Shown: positions 1-9,470, numbered from the stretch's first letter. The stretch is 64,000 nucleotides of DNA from Kurthia massiliensis (GCF_000285555.1 NZ_HE610996.1:521737-585736); one strand, 5' to 3'. Numbers and translations are program-made. The notes: generated by a model from the sequence alone, not told the origin.

Positions 1-20
1 GCACGTTTTAAAAAGTTCAT
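1..20 (-). CDS. 5' end of an unknown gene cut by the left edge
   Basis: Only the first six codons (MNFLKR) are inside the window. An ATG at 20-18 is preceded at 33-22 by GGAGGAAATG, a strong ribosome binding site at normal spacing, and a candidate promoter lies at 42-70. The reading frame leaves the window, so the product cannot be named. The gene points away from everything else shown here. Confidence 0.6.
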
Positions 21-41
21 ATCATTTCCTCCTATGTTTCA

Positions 42-70
42 TGTATAACGTCCACTGTTATTGCTTACAA
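42..70 (-). promoter_or_regulatory. Candidate sigma-A promoter for the left-edge gene
   Basis: On the minus strand TTGTAA (70-65), a 17-base spacer, then TATACA (47-42). Each hexamer matches 4 of 6 consensus bases. It lies just upstream of the ribosome binding site of the left-edge gene. Confidence 0.4.
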
Positions 71-112
71 ATAGGAGTATATGATGCAAATAGGTCAGGA
101 ATATGTCAGCGC

Positions 113-139
113 AAAAAAATAGAACCGCTAAGCGATTCT
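113..139 (-). terminator. Terminator after the nitronate monooxygenase gene
   Basis: Eight-pair hairpin (AGAATCGC / GCGGTTCT, one G-U pair) followed on the minus strand by seven T. It lies 9 bases past the stop codon of the gene ending at 148. Confidence 0.8.
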
Positions 140-147
140 ATGTTCTA

Positions 148-1149
148 TTATAAGCATGCCTCTTTCATCAATAACTGGACGAGTTCTCCAGCAGGCATCA
201 TTCGGATTTGTTCAAAATTGACACCTGCCCACATTGCCAATATGTCTGGTCGATCGAGCGCAGCCGCTTTTTTACGAAGTGATTGTGATACGTAATGCAT
301 TTCTGGATAAGCTTGTGGTGCTTCCTGATGACGCTTCATAAAATCGTTTGCAAGGCCGCGTGCGATTCTTCCCGTATAAGCACGCGTCAGCATCGTTTCG
401 GTAAATACGCCACTCGTCAACGCTTTAATGTGTGTCGGTTTTGTCCCACTTTCCGGACAACATAAAAACGCCGTCCCGAGTTGTGCCGCCGTTGCACCCG
501 CATCGAGTACATCGCGAATCATTTGACCATTCATTATGCCGCCCGCTGCAATAATCGGCACATCGAGCACTGCTGCAAATTGTGCAACGAGTTGTGGAAG
601 TGGCAATACGTCTCCTGTATCAGCATCATCAAAAGCGGCGCGGTGCCCACCTGCTTCAATCCCTTGAAGACAGATAGCATCTATCCCCTGTGCCACTGCT
701 TGTTTTGCTTCTACTAATGTCGTCACCGTCTGAATTGTGTACATATTAGCACGTTTGCATGCATCAATCACTTGTGTAGACGGTAAAGCAAATGTAAAAC
801 TGACGACCGGTACGCGTTCATCTATGAGTAATTGTACTTTTTCTGTCCATTCATCATCAGAAAAAACGTATGTACCTACTTGTTCCCCTAATAACGTCGC
901 TTCTTCTGTCAGTGCTGTTATATGTGCTTCGATCGCTGTCGTCCGTTCGTTCGGTGCTTGTGGGACGAACAAGTTTACCCCAAATGTCGTCGTTCCGAGC
1001 GTCCTTAATGAATGAATTTCTTCTTTTAATGCTTCTGTCGTTTTATAGCCCCCTGCTAAAAAGCCGAGTCCCCCTGCTTCTGATACGGCATGTGCCAATG
1101 CGGGCGTTGCATTGCCACCTGCCATCGGTGCTTGAATAATTGTTCGCAT
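148..1149 (-). CDS. Nitronate monooxygenase (2-nitropropane dioxygenase family)
   Basis: A 333-residue FMN-dependent TIM-barrel enzyme expected to oxidise alkyl nitronates such as propionate 3-nitronate in the cytoplasm. Family marks visible are the N-terminal QAPMAGG, the GIEAGGHR motif that carries the conserved His, and the phosphate-binding AAGGIMNG plus QLGTAFL region. The frame stays open to 1209, but those extra 20 codons run through the terminator of the upstream gene. The ATG at 1149, preceded by GGGGAAGGTG, is the likely start. The gene follows yitW and has terminators on both sides. Substrate specificity within the family cannot be read from sequence. Confidence 0.9.
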   Translation of the reverse strand: MRTIIQAPMAGGNATPALAHAVSEAGGLGFLAGGYKTTEALKEEIHSLRTLGTTTFGVNLFVPQAPNERTTAIEAHITALTEEATLLGEQVGTYVFSDDEWTEKVQLLIDERVPVVSFTFALPSTQVIDACKRANMYTIQTVTTLVEAKQAVAQGIDAICLQGIEAGGHRAAFDDADTGDVLPLPQLVAQFAAVLDVPIIAAGGIMNGQMIRDVLDAGATAAQLGTAFLCCPESGTKPTHIKALTSGVFTETMLTRAYTGRIARGLANDFMKRHQEAPQAYPEMHYVSQSLRKKAAALDRPDILAMWAGVNFEQIRMMPAGELVQLLMKEACL

Positions 1150-1172
1150 GTCACCTTCCCCTTTCTTCATAT

Positions 1173-1199
1173 AAAAAAAGCTGCCCTCAAAGAGCAGCT
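1173..1199 (-). terminator. Terminator between yitW and the nitronate monooxygenase gene
   Basis: Stem AGCTGC/GCAGCT with a 9-base loop and a run of seven T on the minus strand, 11 bases after the yitW stop. Confidence 0.75.
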
Positions 1200-1209
1200 C
1201 ATCAAGCAT

Positions 1210-1524
1210 TTAGCGTACGCCTAACGCCATTTTTGCATAACGTGACATATTTTCTTTAGACCAAGGTGGATTCCACACGATGTTAACATCTACGTCTTTC
1301 ACTTCTGGAAGATCAAATAATGCTGTGCGAATTTGATCCACGATGATTGGACCTAATGGACAGCCCATAGATGTTAGCGTCATTGTGATCATCGCTACGC
1401 CTTCGTCATTCATATCAATTTCATAAACTAGACCTAAGTTAACAATGTCGATACCAAGCTCTGGGTCGATAACGTTTTCTAATGCGCCTAGAATGCTTTC
1501 TTTCATATCTGCTTCAATTGCCAT
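1210..1524 (-). CDS. yitW: MIP18/PaaD-like iron-sulfur cluster assembly protein (YitW)
   Basis: A 104-residue DUF59 (MIP18) protein. Such proteins help load or mature Fe-S clusters in the cytoplasm. The early IDPELGIDIVNLGLVY segment and the TSMGCPLGP segment, which holds the single conserved cysteine, are both present. The start is the ATG at 1524, 10 bases after GAGGAG; a 15-codon upstream extension lacks a ribosome binding site. It follows yitV (stop at 1570) and probably shares its transcript. The order yitU, yitV, yitW matches B. subtilis, which supports the name. Confidence 0.88.
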   Translation of the reverse strand: MAIEADMKESILGALENVIDPELGIDIVNLGLVYEIDMNDEGVAMITMTLTSMGCPLGPIIVDQIRTALFDLPEVKDVDVNIVWNPPWSKENMSRYAKMALGVR

Positions 1525-1569
1525 GAGAAAGTTGCTCCTCTCTATATCATACTTATTTCTATCATACAA

Positions 1570-2334
1570 TTAACGTAAATACTGTGCAAGCCAAGCAACT
1601 CCGGCAAGCATACCGCTACGGTTTACTTTATGACCTTCATGTTTTGCAATATCAAAACGAATGCGTTCCGGTGTTTCTACATATAATGGTTCGAACTTTT
1701 CGACGAATGTATCGTGCGCTAATTTAAATGGTACAGTCTGGTCTTTTGCGCCATGCCAGAAGTAAATGGGACGATTGTTCAAATGTTCTGGCGTTTTACT
1801 TAAATCAAATGCTTCTAACGTCGTCATCAATTTTTGCATTTCATCATCTGACATCTTTAAATCGAACCCTTGTGCTTCGATTTGTGCAAGCTGCCCTTGT
1901 GCAAGTTTCACGTATGTAGCTGTGCCCATATAAACCGCAGCCGCTTCAATCCAGTCATACACCTTTAAGCAACCGAGTGTCGTAATACCACCCATCGATG
2001 TCCCCGCTAAACCGAAGCGACCTGTGTACCCTTTTTCGCGTAAACTATCATATAAATATTTTACTTCTTGAATATTCGTTAGTACCATTTCCCAAAAGCG
2101 CATACTCATTTCAACGGTACTTAATCCTTCTGAACGTTCACCGTGTAAAATCGCATCTGGCAATAGCACGCGCATACCTTGTGCCACTAAATTGTATGCA
2201 TAGTGTAAATTATGCTCTTTTGCACTTTGGAAACCGTGTACAAAAATGACGATAGGCGTATCTTTTGTCGCATGTTGCTCGTCGTATACATGTAGTAAAG
2301 GGATATTTCCCCACGTTTCGTTATCTATTTTCAT
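1570..2334 (-). CDS. yitV: Alpha/beta-hydrolase, predicted esterase (YitV)
   Basis: A 254-residue cytoplasmic alpha/beta-hydrolase. The nucleophile elbow GTSMGG (G-x-S-x-G) is near residue 115, an aspartate follows WHGAKDQTVP, and the likely catalytic His lies in KHEGHKVN near the C-terminus, so the triad looks complete. No signal peptide. Physiological substrate unknown. The ATG at 2334 has GGAG 10 bases upstream. It heads the yitV-yitW unit and is divergent from yitU across a 133-base promoter region. Confidence 0.88.
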   Translation of the reverse strand: MKIDNETWGNIPLLHVYDEQHATKDTPIVIFVHGFQSAKEHNLHYAYNLVAQGMRVLLPDAILHGERSEGLSTVEMSMRFWEMVLTNIQEVKYLYDSLREKGYTGRFGLAGTSMGGITTLGCLKVYDWIEAAAVYMGTATYVKLAQGQLAQIEAQGFDLKMSDDEMQKLMTTLEAFDLSKTPEHLNNRPIYFWHGAKDQTVPFKLAHDTFVEKFEPLYVETPERIRFDIAKHEGHKVNRSGMLAGVAWLAQYLR

Positions 2335-2360
2335 TGCGCCATCACTCCTATTCTCCTTTT

Positions 2361-2389
2361 ATCGTAACAAAAATGCGAATATGAGACAA
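2361..2389 (-). promoter_or_regulatory. Candidate promoter for yitV-yitW
   Basis: Minus strand TTGTCT (2389-2384), 17-base spacer, TACGAT (2366-2361); each hexamer matches 4 of 6. The start codon is 26 bases downstream. Confidence 0.4.
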
Positions 2390-2393
2390 AATT

Positions 2394-2422
2394 TTGACGT
2401 AGGACAAAAGAAAAAGTAAACT
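2394..2422 (+). promoter_or_regulatory. Candidate promoter for yitU-yitS
   Basis: TTGACG (5 of 6), 17-base spacer, TAAACT (4 of 6). It lies 45 bases before yitU and overlaps the yitV promoter region back to back. Confidence 0.5.
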
Positions 2423-2467
2423 TATTTCGTTAGCACTAGCTGAACGTACAGAAAGGGGTAAAAACTT

Positions 2468-3280
2468 ATGAACCCTCATTTAATTGTGTTAGACTTAGAT
2501 GGTACGCTATTAACCGATGAAAAAACGATCTCTGTTCATACAAAAGCTGTATTAGCAGAGGCGCGCCGTCAAGGTCATGAAGTAATGATTGCCACTGGTC
2601 GCCCATTTCGTGCGAGTAAATTGTATTACGAGGCATTAGACCTTTCGACACCAATCGTGAACTTCAATGGTGCATATGTCCATCACCCAAAATCGCGTGC
2701 TTTTGCGGCGACACATTCGCCCATCGCACTGAATATGGTTCATGATATCGTCGATTCACTAGCACCGTTTGAATTAGATAACGTGCTTGCTGAAGTGATG
2801 GACGATGTATATATTCAACGTCACGATGATCAATTACTCGACATTTCAAGTAGTGGCAATCCAAAAGTCACGACAGGTCCACTTATTCAGACATTAAAAA
2901 CGTCACCGACGAGTATTTTACTGCAAGCGAAAGAACAACAAGTTGCGTTGATTCGTCAACATTTAGCGGATACGAAAGCAGATTTGATCGATCATCGTCG
3001 GTGGGGAGACCCATGGCATGTCATTGAAATCGTTCGCAATGGTGTTCATAAAGCAAAAGGTGTGGCCCACGTCTCACGTGAACTTGGCATTCCAAGCGAA
3101 CGTATTATTGCATTTGGCGATGAAGATAATGATTTAGAAATGATTGATTATGCGGGAGTCGGTGTTGCAATGGGTAACGCGATTCCGCAATTAAAACATA
3201 TAGCAAACGAAATAACTGACAGTAATAACGATGACGGTATTGCTGCCCTATTAGTTGATCGTCTTCAGCTGAAATTATAG
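2468..3280 (+). CDS. yitU: Cof-type HAD-superfamily sugar-phosphate phosphatase (YitU)
   Basis: A 270-residue HAD hydrolase of the Cof/IIB subfamily, expected to dephosphorylate small phosphorylated metabolites. Catalytic motif I is DLDGT (Asp nucleophile near residue 9 and Asp+2), motif II is the Thr in IATGRPF, and the C-terminal GDEDNDLEM matches GDxxND of motif IV. The ATG has AAAGGGG upstream. The next gene starts 13 bases after the stop, so the two are probably co-transcribed. Confidence 0.9.
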   Translation: MNPHLIVLDLDGTLLTDEKTISVHTKAVLAEARRQGHEVMIATGRPFRASKLYYEALDLSTPIVNFNGAYVHHPKSRAFAATHSPIALNMVHDIVDSLAPFELDNVLAEVMDDVYIQRHDDQLLDISSSGNPKVTTGPLIQTLKTSPTSILLQAKEQQVALIRQHLADTKADLIDHRRWGDPWHVIEIVRNGVHKAKGVAHVSRELGIPSERIIAFGDEDNDLEMIDYAGVGVAMGNAIPQLKHIANEITDSNNDDGIAALLVDRLQLKL

Positions 3281-3293
3281 GAGGTAATTATAT

Positions 3294-4151
3294 ATGAAAA
3301 TTTTTACAGATAGTGCTTGTGATTTACCAAAAGCATATTACGCAGAGCATGATGTACACTTATTCCCACTACGTGTGGAAATCGATGGAAAGGAATATGC
3401 CGATGTCATCGGTATTGATCCATTCGAAATTTATAATGAGATTCGTAATGGTAATCGTCCAAAAACATCTCAAGTGTCTCCTGAAGCATTTATAGAAGCG
3501 TTCACAGATCTTGCAAAATCAGGTGAACAAGGTATTTATATTGCCTTTTCTTCTGGTCTATCAGGTACGTATTCAACAGCAATGATGCTTCGCGAACAAG
3601 TAAAAGAAGAATATCCAAATTTACAACTTGAAATTATCGACTCAAAATGTGCATCACTTGGCCTTGGTTTAGTCGTTGAGGAAGTTGTCCGTTTACGTGA
3701 TGAAAACTTCAATTTTGAAGAAATCGTCAAACGTGCGAAATTCCAAGCAGAACATATGGAACATTTATTCACAGTAGAAGATTTAGACTTCTTAGCAAAA
3801 GGCGGACGCGTGTCAAAAGCGAGCGCATTTATCGGTGGTCTATTAAGCATTAAACCGTTAATGCATATGGAAGATGGTAAACTCGTTCCGATTGAAAAAT
3901 TACGTGGACGTAAAAAAGTGTTCAAACGCATCATTGAAGTAATGGCTGAACGTGGCGAAAACTTATCAGACCAAGTGATCGGTATTTCACACGGTGATGA
4001 TATGGATGCTGCGAATGAAATGAAACGTATGATTGTCGATGCTTTCCACCCGAAAGCGGTTCAAATCGAAATCGTTGGTTCCACAATCGCGAGTCATACA
4101 GGTCCTGGCGTTATTGCCATTTTCTTCTTAAACAAACAATTTGGCGCATAA
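3294..4151 (+). CDS. yitS: DegV-family fatty-acid-binding protein (YitS)
   Basis: A 285-residue DegV/FakB-type protein. These bind a long-chain acyl group and, with a FakA kinase, supply acyl-phosphate for lipid synthesis. N-terminal TDSACDLP, the SSGLSGTY segment that contacts the acyl carboxylate, and RGRKK late in the protein are family hallmarks. Ribosome binding site GGAGGT lies 8 bases before the ATG. A second, only distantly similar DegV-family gene lies at 50595-51452, so the cell may have at least two acyl-binding subunits. No FakA gene is in the window. Confidence 0.9.
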   Translation: MKIFTDSACDLPKAYYAEHDVHLFPLRVEIDGKEYADVIGIDPFEIYNEIRNGNRPKTSQVSPEAFIEAFTDLAKSGEQGIYIAFSSGLSGTYSTAMMLREQVKEEYPNLQLEIIDSKCASLGLGLVVEEVVRLRDENFNFEEIVKRAKFQAEHMEHLFTVEDLDFLAKGGRVSKASAFIGGLLSIKPLMHMEDGKLVPIEKLRGRKKVFKRIIEVMAERGENLSDQVIGISHGDDMDAANEMKRMIVDAFHPKAVQIEIVGSTIASHTGPGVIAIFFLNKQFGA

Positions 4152-4153
4152 TA

Positions 4154-4183
4154 AAAACACTCCCGTGACGGGAGTGTTTTTTT
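4154..4183. terminator. Bidirectional terminator between yitS and yisL
   Basis: Perfect 10-pair stem AACACTCCCG / CGGGAGTGTT with a 3-base loop, A-rich before and T-rich after, serving the converging yitS (+) and yisL (-) genes. Confidence 0.9.
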
Positions 4184-4556
4184 AGCGTAAAAATGTCATA
4201 CCTAGTGGTAAGTAGCTACCTAATAAGAATGTAGCGATGAAAACAACGATAAAACCGATAAAGAAGCCTTTACCATTTTGACCTTTAGCTGTTTTCACTA
4301 ATGCCATTTCCATCATTGCAATGACAACTACACCTAAAATAAGTTTAATACCATAACCCATCTCACTTAGTTGATGATTACCAATAAATAAGAATAAACC
4401 TGATGCGATAATGATTAAATAGAATAGACGTAAAATCATATGTGTAATTTTACGGCCTTTCGCTGCCGGATTCATAAAATACGCGACGAAAAATAAAATA
4501 ATGCCAATCGCCCAAGCTGTAATATGCAAGTGCGTTGTACTTGATAACATGTCCAT
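4182..4556 (-). CDS. yisL: DUF1516 four-helix membrane protein (YisL)
   Basis: A 124-residue integral membrane protein with four hydrophobic segments (about residues 8-28, 40-60, 70-90 and 98-120), matching YisL/DUF1516 in size and pattern. Function is unknown in the family. The ATG at 4556 lies 6 bases after GAGGGGG and is preferred over the in-frame TTG directly before it. Its neighbour is yisK, as in B. subtilis. Confidence 0.82.
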   Translation of the reverse strand: MDMLSSTTHLHITAWAIGIILFFVAYFMNPAAKGRKITHMILRLFYLIIIASGLFLFIGNHQLSEMGYGIKLILGVVVIAMMEMALVKTAKGQNGKGFFIGFIVVFIATFLLGSYLPLGMTFLR

Positions 4557-4624
4557 CAAAGTACCCCCTCAAAAAATTTTGTTCGCTCTTATCGTATCAA
4601 AGCCATTTCAACTTCACAACTGAT

Positions 4625-4658
4625 AAAAGCCCCGCAAATATGTATTTGCGAGGCTTTT
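4625..4658 (-). terminator. Terminator after yisK
   Basis: Long stem AAAAGCCtCGCAAATA / TATTTGCGgGGCTTTT (one G-U pair) with a 2-base centre, ending in T on the minus strand, 16 bases past the yisK stop. Confidence 0.8.
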
Positions 4659-4674
4659 GCCTAAAATTAGACAA

Positions 4675-5574
4675 TTATTCGAAGTAGTTAGCTAGTGTAC
4701 CGATACCTTCAATTGACACTTTCACTGTATCGCCTGCTTTTAAAAATTGTGGTGGATTCATGCCTTTACCAACACCCGCTGGCGTACCTGTTAAAATAAC
4801 ATCCCCTGGTTCTAATGTGACAAGGTTTGAAATTTCAACAATTAAATCTGCAACTGAATGTGTCATTTGTGCAGTCGTACTATTTTGACGTACTTCGTCA
4901 TTGACTTTCGTAACGATTGTTAAGTTTTGTGGATCAGGAATTTCATCTTTTGTCACAAGGTATGGACCCATTGGGCAAGAACCGTCTAAAGATTTTCCTA
5001 AGAAGTATTGTTTATGTTTAGCTTGTAAGTTACGCGCTGTTAAATCGTTGGCAATTGTATAACCGAATACGTAGTCGAATACTAACGCTTTCGGAATGTT
5101 TTTACCTTTTTTACCGATGACAACAGCAAGTTCACCTTCATAATCATATGAATCTGTTACGTCTGCGTGTACTGATAAAGTTTGTTCATCTGCAGCGATT
5201 GCTGTTGGGGCTTTCGTGAACACGACGATATCTTCTGGTGCTTCTCCACCCATTTCAGCTACGTGCTCGCTGTAGTTTTTACCGACACAAATAATATTTT
5301 TTGTCGTACGTGGAATCGGTGCTAACCATTCAATTTCAGTAAATGTACGTTTGAAATCAGCTGGATTTTCTGATTTTTCGGCTGCTTCAACAAGTTTACG
5401 GGCAGCTTCTACGAATTCGAAGCCAAATGTCATACCTTCAACAATTGTTTTAGCGAATGATGGTAATACTTGTAGTTGTTCTTGGATTGCTAGCACGTCC
5501 CAAACGGCTTCCTCTTTTTTTACTTTCGGTCCGAAGCTAACAACATCGTTATAGCGAAATGATAAAATTTTCAT
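4675..5574 (-). CDS. yisK: Fumarylacetoacetate hydrolase-family protein (YisK)
   Basis: A 299-residue FAH-superfamily enzyme. Bacterial members act as hydrolases or decarboxylases, and B. subtilis YisK is an oxaloacetate decarboxylase. The metal-binding acidic triad is visible: two Glu in DYEGELAVVIG and the Asp in FGYTIANDLTARN. The C-terminal LTGTPAGVG loop is also typical. The ATG at 5574 follows AAGGAG by 11 bases; an 11-codon extension further upstream is unsupported. The exact substrate cannot be read here. Confidence 0.88.
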   Translation of the reverse strand: MKILSFRYNDVVSFGPKVKKEEAVWDVLAIQEQLQVLPSFAKTIVEGMTFGFEFVEAARKLVEAAEKSENPADFKRTFTEIEWLAPIPRTTKNIICVGKNYSEHVAEMGGEAPEDIVVFTKAPTAIAADEQTLSVHADVTDSYDYEGELAVVIGKKGKNIPKALVFDYVFGYTIANDLTARNLQAKHKQYFLGKSLDGSCPMGPYLVTKDEIPDPQNLTIVTKVNDEVRQNSTTAQMTHSVADLIVEISNLVTLEPGDVILTGTPAGVGKGMNPPQFLKAGDTVKVSIEGIGTLANYFE

Positions 5575-5711
5575 GAATAGTAGCACTCCTTCTTTTTTTT
5601 CCATCATACATCATTTTTCAAACAATTTCCTCAATTTTCACATAATTTTTCAGTAAGTTATGAATTTATGCATAATTCAAAGAAATGCCATTAAAAAATG
5701 ATCGGTTGTGA

Positions 5712-5732
5712 ATGTTTTGATTTACAAAACAT
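5712..5732. repeat. Perfect 8-bp inverted repeat in the addA-yisK gap
   Basis: ATGTTTTG, 5 bases, CAAAACAT. It lies between the addA stop (5787) and the yisK start (5574). It lacks a T-run, so it could be a weak processing hairpin or an operator for yisK; neither is established. No other terminator is visible after addA. Confidence 0.4.
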
Positions 5733-5786
5733 GATGCAAACGTGCACGATAGGCCAAGTTTACAATCATGATTTTACAATAATAAT

Positions 5787-8700
5787 TTACAGTACCACTG
5801 TTTTCGCTATATCAAACGCATAAATGACTTTTTGTGCAATGCGAATACTTAAAATATGTTCGATTGCTTCCGTATAAATATCGAGCTGTACGGCATAACG
5901 GTCGCGTAATACACTTTCTGGGTCTTCTACGTGCTGTAGGTGGTCCGTTTTGTAATCTAGTAAAATCCACTCACCGTCTGTCGTCTCTATTAAACAGTCG
6001 ATAATCCCTTGAACGATTTGATCGTCGCCGTCTTCGTCTGCGCGACGATACGTAAATGGCAATTCACGATGAAGTGATTTCGCTTGTTGGAATACGTGGC
6101 CGATATTCGTATCAAAGAACGATAAAACATTTTTATAGTAAACTGTTTTCCCTTCAGATGGCGTTAACAACTCTTTATCGACAAGTTTTTCAACGAACGA
6201 TGCGACTTCTGCAATCGTTTTAAATCCTTGCTGTGGCGCATGTTGCATCACCGTATGCATCGCTGTTCCTGCTTCTGCTGCAGTCATCGTACGTTGTTGC
6301 ATAAAGCGCGGGCGTGTCGCGACACGTTGTGACGATGCCTTCGTATCATTAAAAATTTCAGGCAGCTCTTGTTGCGCTAACGTTTGCAAACGTTTTAATT
6401 CACTCACCGACGCTTTCGAACGTTTGTGTAAACGATTTTTGTACGGATACGGTGTATCAAACGTTTCCGTAATACGCGTTAACAATGGTTGTTCCACTAC
6501 CGTTTGCGGTACATCTGTCGCCTCTTCTGTTATGTCAGCAGCTTGGAATTGCGTCACATCAACAATTTGAATGTCAAAGCGCGATGGTTCATCTTTTCGT
6601 GCTGCCAGTGGAAGTGACAATTGCGTTTGATAATCGGCATGACGAGCGACTGCTGGACCGATCCAGTCGAAATAGCTATTTGCCGTTCGACGTACGTACG
6701 GTGGTAATGGTTCATCTAACGAAAGATGCAACATTTCTTGCCAGCGCACTTGCGTCGTTTCCCAATCTTTCACATGGCCGACTAAATAAAGCTTTTCTTT
6801 CGCACGCGTCATCGCCACGTATAAAATACGCATTTCTTCCGATTTCATTTCTAATAGCTTTTTCTCTTTAACCGCTAAAAATGGTAACGACGTATATTGC
6901 AGACGTTTTTCTGGGTCAATCATTTTAACAGCAAGACCGAAATCTTGGTCGAATAAATACGGTAAATGGAAATCCATTTTGTTAAATGAGCGACCGAGAC
7001 CTGCCACAAAGACGTACGGAAACTCTAATCCTTTAGACGCGTGAATCGTCATTAAACGGACGACATTTTCCGATTGGCTAATCGCCTTCGCTGTACCTAA
7101 ATCTTCACCACGTAAACGAATGCGATCGACGAAACGAAGGAAACGGAACAATCCACGGAAAGCCGTTTTTTCATAAGCGACAGCGCGGTCATACAATGCG
7201 CGTAAATTCGCCTGGCGTTGTTTGCCGTTCGACATGGCCCCAGCCATTTCATAATAGTTCGTATCCATATACACTTGCCAAATTAATTCAGCTAAAGACC
7301 CACGACGCGCTAAATCACGCCAATCATCAAATTGCAGTAAGAAGCGTTGTAATTTTTCAGCCGTTTTCGCATGAAGACCGCTTCGTTCACGTAACACAAA
7401 TGTTTTCAACGCATCGTAAAACGCGCCTTTCGGTTCCGCTAAACGAATTGCCGCTAAATCATTTTCCGTCATGCCGACGAACGGTGCGCGCAATACAGAA
7501 GCGAGAGGGATATCTTGATATGGGTTATCGATAATACGCAACGTATTCATCATAATCATCACTTCAAGTTCTTCAAAGTAACCTGCTGATAATTCAGCAT
7601 ATAACGGAATACCTGCTAATTTAAACTCTTCAACGAAGTCATTTGACCACGTCATTGAACGCATTAAAATGACGATATCGCGATATTCTAAATCGCGTTT
7701 TACCGGATTGCCCGCCGCATCTTTTTCGTATGCATCATACACTTGTGCACCGGTATTCATTAACTGTTGAATTTGGCGAATAATGTAGCGTGCTTCTAGT
7801 TGCGATTTTTTCATTTCTTCTTCCGCTTCAAGCTCTGGTGTATCCGCCTCTTCTTCCAATTCTGGCGCATGTAATACCGATACGGTCACCGGCATGTCGA
7901 GTGTCGGATACGGCGCACGTGGTTTTAACGCCGCCGCGTCGTCATAATCAATTTCGCCGACTTCTTCGGTCATAATTTGTTTAAAAATGTAGTTCGTACC
8001 ATCGAGCACTTCCCGACGGCTACGGAAGTTCGCATTTAAATCAATTTTTAAACCACCAGCGTCCCCCGTCGTCGTAAAGTCACGATACTTTCCTAAAAAT
8101 AGCGCTGGTTCTGCGAGGCGGAAACGATAAATCGATTGCTTCGTATCACCAACCATAAATAAGTTGCCGTCTGCTTCCGTACCTGATTTCACGAGCTGTA
8201 AAATCGTCTCTTGCAATCGGTTCGTATCTTGGTACTCATCGACAAGCACTTCTTTAAAACGTGCTTGATAATCTTTCGCTACGTCAGAAGGTACAACTTC
8301 GCCATCTTCATCAGTCGTTAAAATCGCTAACGCAAAATGCTCTAAATCTGAAAAGTCGACGATGCCTTTTTCTGCTTTTGCCGCACTATAACGCATACTA
8401 AATTGCTTCGCTAATTCAACGAGCGTTTGCATGAGTGGATACATATGCTGCATTTCTTCAAGCAAGCGATCTGGGTGACGGCTGAAAAATTGCTCCGTCG
8501 CATCGGCTAACACTTTTTTCGCATCGTTTCGTTTCGCTTTTGCACGATCGAGTAACGATTCATCGCACGTCCCCTTTTTTTGCGACTTTAGTTTTCCCCA
8601 TTTGAACGTGCTGAAAAATTCATACGCTTCTTGCCAACTACGCTCATTAATGAACGCGCGCGCTTCGTATAACACCGTTAAATCCATCTCTGCCGTTTCA

Positions 8701-9470
8701 CCGTATGCGTCTGGTCCGTCCGGCATGAGCGCTAATGCACGCATTTCTAAAATGAGTGCTATCGCTTCATCGACGCTATGAGACATCGTTTGGCGAATCG
8801 ATTGAATGATCGATAAATCATCAATGCGCTCGACATCTTCCATGTTGTAACGCTCTGGTAATGCATCAAGCCATTTAAACGGCTGTGGATTCACACGTGC
8901 CATTTCATACAATTTTTCAATCAACACTTCGATATCTTGGTCGTTACGGTCTGATGTGAACGCATCAACTAAACGATACATCGCAGACGGGTCCGCAACA
9001 TCATAGGCCGCTTCAAGCACTTCTGCCATCGTATCGTCTTTTAATAACGCTGCTTCATTTTCATTCGCAATACGGAACCCGGGGTCAATATTTAATAAAT
9101 ACGCATATTGACGCACGATATTTAAACAAAATGAATGGAGCGTTGAAATTTGCGCTTTGTTAATCAATGTTAATTGACGGCGTAAATGTTGAGATTCCGG
9201 ATTGTTTTTGACCGCTTTTTCAAGTGCTGCGGCCATTCGTTGGCGCATTTCCGCAGCAGATGCGTTCGTAAACGTCACGACGAGCAATTCATCGACGTTC
9301 ATCGGATTCGTTTCATCGATTACTTTTTGAATCAAACGTTCAATGAGCACCGCCGTTTTCCCTGAACCGGCAGCCGCTGATACGAGCGTATCTTGCCCTT
9401 TCGCCCAAATCGCTTGCCACTGTTCATCTGTCCATGTTACTTCTTGTGGTTTAATCGGTATGTTCGGCAT
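5787..9470 (-). CDS. addA: ATP-dependent helicase/nuclease subunit A
   Basis: AddA (1227 residues) is the UvrD-type helicase and nuclease subunit of AddAB, which resects double-strand breaks and loads RecA. It carries Walker A AAAGSGKT (residues 32-39), the helicase box VDEYQDTN, the RFR motif after SIY, and motif VI in YVAMTRAKEKLY. The C-terminal RecB-type nuclease motif DYKTD is at 1172-1176, followed by the Q/Y motif in YAVQLDIY. The ATG at 9470 lies inside the end of addB (20-base overlap), so translation is probably coupled. No terminator is evident downstream. Confidence 0.97.
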   Translation of the reverse strand: MPNIPIKPQEVTWTDEQWQAIWAKGQDTLVSAAAGSGKTAVLIERLIQKVIDETNPMNVDELLVVTFTNASAAEMRQRMAAALEKAVKNNPESQHLRRQLTLINKAQISTLHSFCLNIVRQYAYLLNIDPGFRIANENEAALLKDDTMAEVLEAAYDVADPSAMYRLVDAFTSDRNDQDIEVLIEKLYEMARVNPQPFKWLDALPERYNMEDVERIDDLSIIQSIRQTMSHSVDEAIALILEMRALALMPDGPDAYGETAEMDLTVLYEARAFINERSWQEAYEFFSTFKWGKLKSQKKGTCDESLLDRAKAKRNDAKKVLADATEQFFSRHPDRLLEEMQHMYPLMQTLVELAKQFSMRYSAAKAEKGIVDFSDLEHFALAILTTDEDGEVVPSDVAKDYQARFKEVLVDEYQDTNRLQETILQLVKSGTEADGNLFMVGDTKQSIYRFRLAEPALFLGKYRDFTTTGDAGGLKIDLNANFRSRREVLDGTNYIFKQIMTEEVGEIDYDDAAALKPRAPYPTLDMPVTVSVLHAPELEEEADTPELEAEEEMKKSQLEARYIIRQIQQLMNTGAQVYDAYEKDAAGNPVKRDLEYRDIVILMRSMTWSNDFVEEFKLAGIPLYAELSAGYFEELEVMIMMNTLRIIDNPYQDIPLASVLRAPFVGMTENDLAAIRLAEPKGAFYDALKTFVLRERSGLHAKTAEKLQRFLLQFDDWRDLARRGSLAELIWQVYMDTNYYEMAGAMSNGKQRQANLRALYDRAVAYEKTAFRGLFRFLRFVDRIRLRGEDLGTAKAISQSENVVRLMTIHASKGLEFPYVFVAGLGRSFNKMDFHLPYLFDQDFGLAVKMIDPEKRLQYTSLPFLAVKEKKLLEMKSEEMRILYVAMTRAKEKLYLVGHVKDWETTQVRWQEMLHLSLDEPLPPYVRRTANSYFDWIGPAVARHADYQTQLSLPLAARKDEPSRFDIQIVDVTQFQAADITEEATDVPQTVVEQPLLTRITETFDTPYPYKNRLHKRSKASVSELKRLQTLAQQELPEIFNDTKASSQRVATRPRFMQQRTMTAAEAGTAMHTVMQHAPQQGFKTIAEVASFVEKLVDKELLTPSEGKTVYYKNVLSFFDTNIGHVFQQAKSLHRELPFTYRRADEDGDDQIVQGIIDCLIETTDGEWILLDYKTDHLQHVEDPESVLRDRYAVQLDIYTEAIEHILSIRIAQKVIYAFDIAKTVVL

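Noticed and set aside
6485-6871. 128-codon open frame on the plus strand inside addA
   Set aside because: It is antisense to a conserved helicase region, has no ribosome binding site, and its translation resembles no protein; a shadow frame.
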